5,313 bases of DNA, taken from Bacteroidia bacterium. Its GTDB lineage: Bacteria > Bacteroidota > Bacteroidia > B-17B0 > Aurantibacillaceae. The stretch lies in the NCBI GenBank assembly GCA_014379485.1, contig JACMLS010000045.1, positions 1 to 5,313 on the forward strand. The letters run 5' to 3'. A program made the translations under genes and the position numbers. Shown here piece after piece: positions 1 to 5,313 of this stretch. The notes beneath the pieces were generated by a model that saw nothing but the letters and a program-made list of their open reading frames with translations, had not been told where the DNA came from and did no database searches. Numbering within the stretch: position 1 is the first letter of the stretch; the number at the start of each line of letters is the position of its first letter.

Positions 1-2373
1 AATTTCTGCCTGTTTCATGTCAAAATCAACCACGTAAACATTGTTGCCGCCGGTATTTACTTCGTAGTTTTTAAGAGGAGGAACCGGCTGCGTTGCAGCC
101 ATTGGATGATATTTTTCCAATTGCGCTTTTAGTACTTCGCCGTTTAAATTTCCGTAATACAAAACACGGTGGTCATAGCCTTCAAGTTTTTTTATTAAAG
201 AAGTCAGCTCTTCAGGTTTTATACTTTTTAATTTTTCTTCGCCTAAAATACTTGTAAAAGGATTTACTGCTCCGTACTTTCCATAATTTACCAATGCGTT
301 ATATAAAATAACATCTTTATCAAGTTTTCCATCTTCGCGATCTTTCAGAATATTATTCACAAGACCTTTCCACGATTCTTCCTGTGGTTTTGCATTGCTG
401 AGTAAATGTTCAAACAATTTTAATCCTTTCTCAAAATTTTCTGTAAGGCCAGATAAACTTACGTAGATCCTGTCATCACCACTAAACACATCAAAACTGC
501 AACCAATTTTATAAAACTCCTGCGCCATTTGTTCGGGTGTGTAATCTGACGTTCCAAGAAATTTTAGATATTTAATAGCAAGCGGATACATTGGATCTGT
601 TTTGCTTCCCATATTAAAAACGTAGTACAAATTAAAAGTTGCATCTTCTTTATTGGGAGTGTAGTTTAAACTTACACCATTTTTTAATTTCAGTTTTAAA
701 ATATCTTTCTCATAATCTGCAAACACCGGTTGAATAGGAGAAGGATTTGAATTTACAATAGCGGTAAGAAAAGGACTTTGTTTATCACGGTTAACTTCTA
801 CGGGGGTGATCTCAGGCTTCTCAACTTTCTGTACGTTTTTATCCTGGCCGGTTCTTTTGTAAACCACCACATAATTTTCGCCAAAATTCTTTTTTGCAAA
901 TTCAATTACCTGTGCTTTTGTAATCTTAGAAAGTGCATCCACTTCTTCTACCTGCTTTTTCCAATTAATTCCTTTAACAAAAGCGCCCAGCATTTCATAA
1001 GCACGTCCGCCATTATCCTGCAGGCGCCTGATCTTGTCTAATTTCATCTGGTTAATAATGGCCTGCAACATCCAGTCAGGAAAATTTCCTTTTTTTAATT
1101 CTTCTAATTGTCCGAGCAACAGATTTTTTACTTCGTCAAGAGATTGACCTTCTTTGGGATCTCCGTTTAAAAACAGGCAGGAATAATCTTTCAATAAATA
1201 ATCAAAAGCGGCTGAGCTTACTAATAATTGTTTTTGATTCAGGTTCAGATCAAGCATTCCGGCTTTTCTGTTGTAAAGAATTTTTGAAATTACTTTCAGC
1301 ATATCCGCATCAGCAGAAGAGGCACCTGCAAATCTGAACCCCATAGAAACACCTTCTGCTTCAGGACCAAACACTTCTTTTACTATTGGTTTTGCAATAG
1401 GAGTTTCGGGAGCAAAAGAAAAAACAGGAACCTCCGCTTTTTGCATGCTTCCGAATTTTGCTTCAATCATTTCAATTGTTTTATCAGGATCAAAATCTCC
1501 GGCCATTATAATTGCCATGTTGTTGGGAACATAATTTGCCTTGTAATATTTTCTGATCTCTGTGATGCTTGGATTCTTTAAGTGATCAATTGTACCAATG
1601 GTTGTTTGCGTTCCGTAAGTATGATTTACAAATAATCCCGAAAAAAGTCCATCCCACACTTTGTCCTGATCAGAATCGAGACTCATATTTTTTTCTTCGT
1701 AAACAGCTTCCAGTTCTGTGTGAAAAATTCTCATTACAGGGTTGCGGAAACGCTCTGCCTCAATGGTCAGAAAATTTTCGAGCTGGTTTGCAGGAATATC
1801 GTTTACGTAACAGGTTTGTTCGAAAGATGTAAATGCGTTTGTTCCCTCGCAACCAATAGCAGCGGTCATTTTATCATATTCATTGGCAATTGCAAATTTT
1901 GCTGCTTCGCCAGAAACGCTGTCAATTTCATGATAGATCTTTTTTCGTTGAACGGGATCTTTTGTTTTGCGATACACTTCATACAGGTCTTCTACTTTTT
2001 TTAAGAGAGGCGCTTCTTTAGAATAATCGAGCGACCCGTATTTATCAGTGCCTTTAAAAAGCATGTGTTCTAAATAATGTGCAAGGCCTGTTGCATCTTT
2101 AGGATCGTTTTTACTTCCGGCCTTTACAGCAATAAGTGTTTGAATACGGGGCGCATCTTTGTAAACGCTCATATACACTTTTAATCCGTTAGACAAAGTG
2201 TAGATGCGCGTTTTAAGCGGATCGCCGGGCACAGTTTCATAAGAAGCTTTTAATGTAAGTCCGTTTATGGATTCTGCTCTTTTTACCCCGGTGGTTTTCG
2301 GAGTTACCTGTCCCGCTAAAGGAAGTATAAATAAAAAGGCAAGGGCAATAAATGCGAAATTAATTTTTTTCAT
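1..2373 (-). CDS. Secreted M16 family zinc metallopeptidase (insulinase/pitrilysin-like), 3' end outside the window
   Basis: The 791 codons visible from the ATG at 2373 are open to the left edge, so the C-terminus is missing; family members of this kind usually have about 930-980 residues, so perhaps 150-190 are lost. Residues 1-21 form a signal peptide (KK, hydrophobic core, then LAG before Q22), so the enzyme should be exported to the periplasm or envelope. The inverted zinc motif HxxEH is H99-Y-L-E102-H103; E102 is the expected catalytic base. The third zinc ligand is most likely E227 in the segment ELEAVYEE (220-227). A typical M16 C-type domain follows (about 254-308, with NNMAIIMAGDFDP). 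A second M16 half starts near residue 557; where it would carry HxxEH (about 599-607) the residues are AIKYLKFLG, so this half is non-catalytic, as in single-chain M16 enzymes. The substrate cannot be told; oligopeptides or small proteins are usual for the family. It lies 92 bp downstream of dnaX on the same strand. Confidence 0.93.
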   Translation of the reverse strand, partial: MKKINFAFIALAFLFILPLAGQVTPKTTGVKRAESINGLTLKASYETVPGDPLKTRIYTLSNGLKVYMSVYKDAPRIQTLIAVKAGSKNDPKDATGLAHYLEHMLFKGTDKYGSLDYSKEAPLLKKVEDLYEVYRKTKDPVQRKKIYHEIDSVSGEAAKFAIANEYDKMTAAIGCEGTNAFTSFEQTCYVNDIPANQLENFLTIEAERFRNPVMRIFHTELEAVYEEKNMSLDSDQDKVWDGLFSGLFVNHTYGTQTTIGTIDHLKNPSITEIRKYYKANYVPNNMAIIMAGDFDPDKTIEMIEAKFGSMQKAEVPVFSFAPETPIAKPIVKEVFGPEAEGVSMGFRFAGASSADADMLKVISKILYNRKAGMLDLNLNQKQLLVSSAAFDYLLKDYSCLFLNGDPKEGQSLDEVKNLLLGQLEELKKGNFPDWMLQAIINQMKLDKIRRLQDNGGRAYEMLGAFVKGINWKKQVEEVDALSKITKAQVIEFAKKNFGENYVVVYKRTGQDKNVQKVEKPEITPVEVNRDKQSPFLTAIVNSNPSPIQPVFADYEKDILKLKLKNGVSLNYTPNKEDATFNLYYVFNMGSKTDPMYPLAIKYLKFLGTSDYTPEQMAQEFYKIGCSFDVFSGDDRIYVSLSGLTENFEKGLKLFEHLLSNAKPQEESWKGLVNNILKDREDGKLDKDVILYNALVNYGKYGAVNPFTSILGEEKLKSIKPEELTSLIKKLEGYDHRVLYYGNLNGEVLKAQLEKYHPMAATQPVPPLKNYEVNTGGNNVYVVDFDMKQAEI

Positions 2374-2411
2374 GTATATATAATTTGTCTGTTTAAGGTC
2401 ACATGGAATAC

Positions 2412-2449
2412 GCCATATTCATTTCGGTTTGCATAATAAGGTATATGGC
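2412..2449. repeat. Inverted repeat in the dnaX-peptidase gap
   Basis: GCCATAT (2412-2418) and ATATGGC (2443-2449) are perfect 7-bp arms with a 24-base loop. A smaller arm pair, GAATA/TATTC (2406-2410 and 2416-2420), overlaps the left arm. Neither is followed by a clear T tract on the minus strand, so this is not a convincing intrinsic terminator of dnaX. It could be an mRNA structure or operator ahead of the peptidase gene, or chance in AT-rich DNA. I found no TAnnTTTG box on the minus strand in this gap, so the peptidase gene may be read through from dnaX. Confidence 0.3.
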
Positions 2450-2465
2450 TATTTCATAGTATAAT

Positions 2466-4217
2466 TTAAAAATCAAGTTCCAGGTTAAAACGTTTGCTGA
2501 TCTCTGCTACCAATGGATTTTTAGCAGCAAGGTGATGGTATTTTTCTTTTGCAGAATAAATTTTCTTTTCCTGCTGCACTACATCTCTTTCAGAAAAAGC
2601 AAATGTGATTTTGCGGTTGAATAATTGTTTGCGCAAAAAATCTAAAAAATGCTGGCTGTGCTCACGAAAAGATTCGCTCTGCACTTCGTTATGAATGGGA
2701 ATTATAATCCGATAGCTATCGGATCCGTTCTCTTCTCCAAGTTCTGCCTGGTGAGATGTAAGTGTGGAATAAATAAGGCGGTTGCTTGTTTTAAATTTTT
2801 CTTCGGCATACTGAAAAATAGCAGAGCGCACTTCTTCAATATTCAATTCTTTATCGCGCAGTAATTCTTCTGCCACATCATTCTTTTTCTCGTCAGCTTT
2901 ATCAGTTTTAGCCATTACAGAAACCGAATCTGATAGAGAGAATTGGGTTTTTGGTTTAAGGGTAACAATATTTGTAAGCGGTGTAGAAGAAGTTTTTACT
3001 GTTTTTACTTCTTTTGATGTGGGAACAAATGCACCTTTAGCATCTGAATTGGCAACAGAAGCAGACTGAGAAGTTCCGTTTTGTTCACTTACATCATTTT
3101 TTTTTTCAGCCTCTTGTTGGGGAGGTGCTGCGAGGAAGGTTAGTTGCATGAGTGCCATTTCCACATGCAGACGCTGATTTTTTGCGGCCTTAAAACTGAT
3201 ATCGCATTTATTTAAAATGGAAAGGGCTTTCAATAAGATCATCAACGGAGCTTTCTGACTTTGCTCGCTGTAGCGCAATTTTACATTCTCACTTACTTCG
3301 AGCAATTGCAATGTGGTAACATCTTTACACACGAGCAGATTTCTTAAATGCTCTGCAAGGCCCACCACAAAATTATGTCCATCAAATCCACGCTTTAAAA
3401 TTTCATCAAAGATCAGTAATACATCGGGCAATTTTTGTTCAAGAATAAAATCGCCTACTTTAAAATAATAATCATAATCAAGTACGTGTAAATTTTCTGC
3501 GGTTGTTTTGTAAGTAATATTATTACCTGAAAAGCTAACCATCTGATCGAACATGGAACAGGCATCGCGCAAACCGCCATCTGCTTTTTGAGCGATCAGT
3601 CGTAAAGCTTCCTCTTCTGCAGCAATACCTTCTGTTTTTGCAATCCAGGCAAGGTGACTCGCCATGTCTTCTATCTTGATCCTATTGAAATCAAAGATCT
3701 GACAACGTGAAAGTATAGTTGGAATTATTTTATGCTTTTCTGTTGTAGCGAGAATAAAAATCGCATGCTTCGGCGGCTCCTCAAGTGTTTTAAGAAAAGC
3801 ATTAAAAGCCGCGGTGCTGAGCATGTGCACCTCGTCAATAATATACACTCTGTGAGAACCGAGTTGAGGAGCAAACCTAACCTGTTCTACCAATTGGCGA
3901 ATATCGTCAACCGAGTTATTACTGGCCGCATCTAACTCATAAACGTTTAAAGACTGGCCGTTATTAAACGATGTGCAACTGTCGCACACATCACAAGCTT
4001 CGCCATCTGCGGTTACGTTAAAACAATTAATGGTTTTTGCGAGAATACGGGCGCAGGTAGTTTTACCCACACCACGGGGTCCGCAAAACAAAAAAGCCTG
4101 TGCAAGATGCTTCTGAAGAATGGCGTTTTTCAGGGTTCCGGTAATGTGCTGTTGCCCCACCACCGTTCTAAAGGTCTGGGGCCTGTACTTACGTGCCGAA
4201 ACAATAAAATTATCCAT
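2466..4217 (-). CDS. dnaX: DNA polymerase III subunit tau (clamp-loader ATPase DnaX)
   Basis: A 583-residue AAA+ clamp-loader subunit that loads the beta clamp on DNA and, through its tail, ties the loader to polymerase III. Visible motifs: RC-type N-terminus with ARKYRP (8-13); Walker A GPRGVGKTT (46-54); four zinc-binding cysteines C65, C75, C78 and C81; Walker B box DEVH (128-131) followed by LKTLEEPP; sensor-1 region LATTEKHK (156-163); and the SRC motif with the arginine finger (170-172). The collar (domain III) ends near residue 365, then comes a charged, S/T/K-rich linker (about 370-460) and a C-terminal region with charged helices. The frame is open to an ATG at 4268, adding 17 residues (MREDSVNFV...), but I chose the ATG at 4217: family members begin MDNFIVSARKYRP, and the predicted transcript start leaves almost no leader for the upstream ATG. 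A run of ten A at codons 371-374 may give a short form. Confidence 0.97.
   Translation of the reverse strand: MDNFIVSARKYRPQTFRTVVGQQHITGTLKNAILQKHLAQAFLFCGPRGVGKTTCARILAKTINCFNVTADGEACDVCDSCTSFNNGQSLNVYELDAASNNSVDDIRQLVEQVRFAPQLGSHRVYIIDEVHMLSTAAFNAFLKTLEEPPKHAIFILATTEKHKIIPTILSRCQIFDFNRIKIEDMASHLAWIAKTEGIAAEEEALRLIAQKADGGLRDACSMFDQMVSFSGNNITYKTTAENLHVLDYDYYFKVGDFILEQKLPDVLLIFDEILKRGFDGHNFVVGLAEHLRNLLVCKDVTTLQLLEVSENVKLRYSEQSQKAPLMILLKALSILNKCDISFKAAKNQRLHVEMALMQLTFLAAPPQQEAEKKNDVSEQNGTSQSASVANSDAKGAFVPTSKEVKTVKTSSTPLTNIVTLKPKTQFSLSDSVSVMAKTDKADEKKNDVAEELLRDKELNIEEVRSAIFQYAEEKFKTSNRLIYSTLTSHQAELGEENGSDSYRIIIPIHNEVQSESFREHSQHFLDFLRKQLFNRKITFAFSERDVVQQEKKIYSAKEKYHHLAAKNPLVAEISKRFNLELDF
2707..2724. 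repeat. 18-bp perfect palindrome inside dnaX
   Basis: ATCCGATAGCTATCGGAT is a perfect palindrome with the core CCGATAGCTATCGG. It lies in the C-terminal coding part of dnaX, encoding SDSYRI on the minus strand, without breaking the frame. From memory, the core CCGATAGCTATCGG recurs widely in Bacteroidota genomes, often between genes; I cannot count copies here. It might be a protein-binding or repeat-family site that has landed in a tolerant part of the gene. Confidence 0.6.
3097..3106 (-). promoter_or_regulatory. Candidate slippery A10 run in dnaX (possible gamma-form site)
   Basis: On the coding strand ten consecutive A residues span codons GAA AAA AAA AAT (E371 to N374). In the -1 frame (or after adding one A in the transcript) the reading is AAA then TGA, giving 374 residues. 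In the +1 frame (or after losing one A) it is ATG ATG TAA, giving 375 residues. Either product would keep the ATPase and collar domains and lack the tau tail. Established precedent: E. coli makes gamma by ribosomal frameshifting at A AAA AAG in dnaX, and Thermus thermophilus by slippage on an A run in dnaX. That slippage happens here is inference; no clear stimulating hairpin was seen downstream. Confidence 0.5.
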
Positions 4218-4278
4218 GTAAATACCGGTAATTAGCGGGGAAACAAAATTAACAGAATCCTCCCGCAAAGGACAATAT

Positions 4279-4311
4279 CAAAGGTACAAGAATCGTTAAT
4301 TTATCAACCAA
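4279..4311 (-). promoter_or_regulatory. dnaX promoter, Bacteroidota type
   Basis: Read on the minus strand, TACCTTTG (4279-4286) matches the Bacteroidota -7 consensus TAnnTTTG exactly. Upstream, TTG elements lie at 4305-4307 (18-base spacer) and 4309-4311 (22-base spacer); either suits the -33 element. Transcription would begin near 4270-4275, about 55 bases before the chosen dnaX start at 4217. The ATG at 4268 would then sit almost at the transcript's 5' end, which argues against it. No Shine-Dalgarno sequence is close to 4217; this is usual in the phylum. Confidence 0.6.
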
Positions 4312-4361
4312 TTGTGAATAATTTTAGCCAATAAAAATTTATCTTTACTAACTGATAATGC

Positions 4362-4402
4362 CACAGATTTCACCGATTTGCACAGATTTAAAAGCACAGA
4401 TT
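4362..4402. repeat. Short direct repeat, CACAGATT units
   Basis: Four near-identical units: CACAGATTT (4362-4370), CACCGATTTG (4371-4380), CACAGATTT (4381-4389) and CACAGATT (4395-4402). The first three abut; the fourth is set off by a few bases. They sit in the divergent region between dnaX and the plus-strand gene, about 75 bases outside the dnaX promoter. From memory, degenerate CACAGATT strings (ATCTGTG on the other strand) are common between genes in Bacteroidota. Function is unknown; a regulator site for the plus-strand gene is an alternative. Confidence 0.65.
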
Positions 4403-4421
4403 ATTTTGGGTGAAATTTATA

Positions 4422-4460
4422 ATGAAAAAACAGGAAAAGTTTGAGCTCCATATTAAATAA
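4422..4460 (+). other. 12-codon upstream reading frame (possible leader peptide or severed gene start)
   Basis: ATG AAA AAA CAG opens a 12-codon frame encoding MKKQEKFELHIK, ending at TAA (4458-4460). It is in the same phase as the gene that follows, with the next open codon directly after the TAA. It may be the original 5' end of that gene, cut by a nonsense change; a leader whose termination helps initiation a few bases later; or chance. The peptide itself has no recognisable feature, and an ATGAAAAAA opening is common for real genes in AT-rich Bacteroidota. Confidence 0.3.
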
Positions 4461-4466
4461 ACTATT

Positions 4467-5192
4467 CTGAAAACACGAACCAAAATAGCCCTTCTTTTTT
4501 TAGCTTTTTTAAGCTTAAGACTTAGCTTTGCCCAAAGACATTACCAGGTAAAAGGTATTATTTATGAGGGAGATTCTACTAACATCGCCTCTTTTGTTTA
4601 TGTAATCAACAACAATACTCAGAACGGGGTGGTGACGGATATGCATGGAAAATTTGTGATTGCTGCAAATGAAAACGACTCACTTTCAGTTCAGGTATTG
4701 GGATTTGAAAAATTAGTAATACATGTAAACAAGCTGGCTAACGAAAACGACAGTGTTAAAGCTTTTAAAAAATTCAGGTTAAAAATTACTACGTATAATT
4801 TAGCGGCGGTTTATGTAAATGCATTTAAGATAAAACCGAATGAGCGCGCCTACATGAAACGCATCATTAACCGCCCCACAGTAAGAGGAATTCAGATTGC
4901 AGAAAGCCCTATTACAGCTTTGTGGCAACGTTTCAGCAAGCGCGGAAAAGAATTAGAGAAATTAGAGAAAATATTTGAAGACGTTTTGCGAAAAGAAGCA
5001 ATTGATCAGAAAATAAATACAGAATCGCTGAGAAAATTGGTGGGAGATGAAAACATTACTATAGAACAATTCAGAATTATCTGCCCTGAAATAACAGACG
5101 ATTTTATTTTGTATGCAGACAGTTATGAATTGTACAACGCTATTTCTGCTTCGTATAAGAACTGGAAGAAGAGGATGAAGAAGGTAAAGTAG
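4467..5192 (+). CDS. Exported CarboxypepD_reg-like domain protein with a non-standard start codon
   Basis: A 241-residue protein if read from CTG at 4467. Residues 1-22 form a clear signal peptide: KTRTK, hydrophobic stretch IALLFLAFLSL, then SFA before Q23. Residues 26-87 fit a CarboxypepD_reg-like beta-sandwich (VKGIIYEGDS, then GVVTDMHGKF at 54-63 and DSLSVQVLGFE at 71-81). The rest (about 100-241) resembles the C-terminal part of small Bacteroidota proteins of this class: SPITALWQRFSKRGKE, a charged helical segment, then a PEITDDFIL...YE...WKK ending and a basic tail. The role is unknown; the family is envelope-associated, and this protein lacks a TonB-dependent receptor barrel. Start choice: the frame opens after TAA at 4458-4460, and no ATG, GTG or TTG occurs before GTG at 4629, which would cut off the signal peptide and half the domain. 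CTG 4467, or ATT 4464, restores the normal N-terminus. A damaged start is the alternative, but the rest of the frame is intact. Confidence 0.75.
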   Translation: MKTRTKIALLFLAFLSLRLSFAQRHYQVKGIIYEGDSTNIASFVYVINNNTQNGVVTDMHGKFVIAANENDSLSVQVLGFEKLVIHVNKLANENDSVKAFKKFRLKITTYNLAAVYVNAFKIKPNERAYMKRIINRPTVRGIQIAESPITALWQRFSKRGKELEKLEKIFEDVLRKEAIDQKINTESLRKLVGDENITIEQFRIICPEITDDFILYADSYELYNAISASYKNWKKRMKKVK

Positions 5193-5196
5193 GGAC

Positions 5197-5221
5197 TCCG
5201 CCGTCGCAGGGCTATGGCGGA
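5197..5221. repeat. GC-rich inverted repeat just after the plus-strand gene
   Basis: TCCGCC (5197-5202) and GGCGGA (5216-5221) form a 6-bp GC stem with a 13-base loop, starting 5 bases after the TAG stop. There is no following T run, so it is not a standard intrinsic terminator, though it could protect or end the transcript. It is richer in GC than the genes around it and begins a repeat-dense stretch reaching the right edge. Confidence 0.5.
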
Positions 5222-5230
5222 TAAAGAAGG

Positions 5231-5251
5231 ACGAGGGGCGAGAGGCGAGTG
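5231..5251. repeat. Three tandem 7-bp repeats
   Basis: Three abutting heptamers, ACGAGGG, GCGAGAG and GCGAGTG, share the core CGAG. From memory, strings of GCGAGGG/ACGAGG-like units are seen between genes in several bacterial groups, including Bacteroidota. No coding role is visible. Confidence 0.6.
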
Positions 5252-5258
5252 AAAATGA

Positions 5259-5291
5259 CACGGAGAATCGGAGGTGCGGAGTTACACGGAG
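5259..5291. repeat. CGGAG direct repeats at 8-10 base spacing
   Basis: Four CGGAG cores begin at 5261, 5269, 5277 and 5287 (steps of 8, 8 and 10); the outer two are CACGGAG. On the other strand this reads as CTCCGTG/CTCCG strings, which I recall as a widespread intergenic repeat type. An A-rich stretch follows to about 5304. From 5292 to 5313 I see no gene start that can be supported. Confidence 0.6.
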
Positions 5292-5313
5292 AAAAAAGAA
5301 AAGTAAATGAGCC

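Noticed and set aside
778..2004. Open frames on the plus strand at 778-1041, 1569-1832 and 1720-2004
   Set aside because: They lie opposite the M16 peptidase gene, whose frame is intact with clear family motifs. Their translations are Phe/Cys-rich and show no domain, as expected for antisense shadows.
2883..2889. G AAA AAG in dnaX as an E. coli-type frameshift site
   Set aside because: The E. coli heptamer is A AAA AAG. With G in the first position the P-site tRNA would pair poorly after slipping, so the A10 run is the better candidate.
2649..3935. Open frames on the plus strand at 2649-2864 and 3732-3935
   Set aside because: They are antisense to conserved dnaX coding sequence and have no recognisable product or start signal.
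4340..4347. TATCTTTA as a -7 box for the plus-strand gene
   Set aside because: It ends in A instead of the conserved G of TAnnTTTG, and the nearest upstream TTG (4312-4314) is 25 bases away, outside the usual spacing.
4629..4643. GTG at 4629 or ATG at 4641 as the start of the plus-strand gene
   Set aside because: Both lie in the middle of the CarboxypepD_reg-like domain and would remove a clear signal peptide that is encoded in frame just upstream.
4962..5261. Open frame on the minus strand running from the repeat region into the plus-strand gene
   Set aside because: It begins within the repeats and overlaps the C-terminal coding part of the exported protein. The composition is Ser/Phe-rich with no domain.
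1..5313. A new defence, mobile or biosynthetic system
   Set aside because: The three genes are a housekeeping clamp-loader subunit, a known type of envelope peptidase and a small exported domain protein. No nuclease, recombinase, toxin-antitoxin pair, reverse transcriptase or spacer array was seen on either strand.

Overview
The window looks like a chromosomal stretch from a member of the Bacteroidota. The signs are an AT-rich base composition, a secreted M16 zinc peptidase of the form usual in that phylum, a DnaX starting MDNFIVSARKYRP, a promoter with the phylum's TAnnTTTG -7 box, and a small exported protein with a carboxypeptidase-regulatory-like (CarboxypepD_reg-like) domain. There are no RNA genes, transposases, CRISPR arrays or recognisable defence genes.

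Layout. Positions 1-2373 (minus strand) hold most of an exported M16 metallopeptidase gene, whose 3' end lies beyond the left edge. A 92-bp gap with a weak inverted repeat follows. Positions 2466-4217 (minus) hold dnaX, the tau subunit of the DNA polymerase III clamp loader. I place its start 51 bp inside the longest open frame, because a good Bacteroidota promoter lies just upstream of that frame's first ATG. From 4218 to 4466 there is a divergent intergenic region with the dnaX promoter and a short direct repeat (CACAGATT units). Positions 4467-5192 (plus) hold a 241-residue exported CarboxypepD_reg-like protein. It has no ATG, GTG or TTG at the place where its signal peptide begins. After it, 5193-5313 is gene-free and packed with three different short repeat types.

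The genes do not form an obvious pathway. dnaX and the peptidase gene share a strand and could be co-transcribed, but their functions (replication and cell-envelope proteolysis) are unrelated. The plus-strand gene is divergent from dnaX.

I see no clearly new multi-gene system. The two most interesting points are: (1) a run of ten A residues in dnaX, just after the ATPase and oligomerisation domains, where a slip in either direction meets a stop codon within three codons, giving a possible gamma-like short form; and (2) the missing standard start codon of the plus-strand gene, which directly follows a 12-codon ATG-to-TAA reading frame in the same phase.
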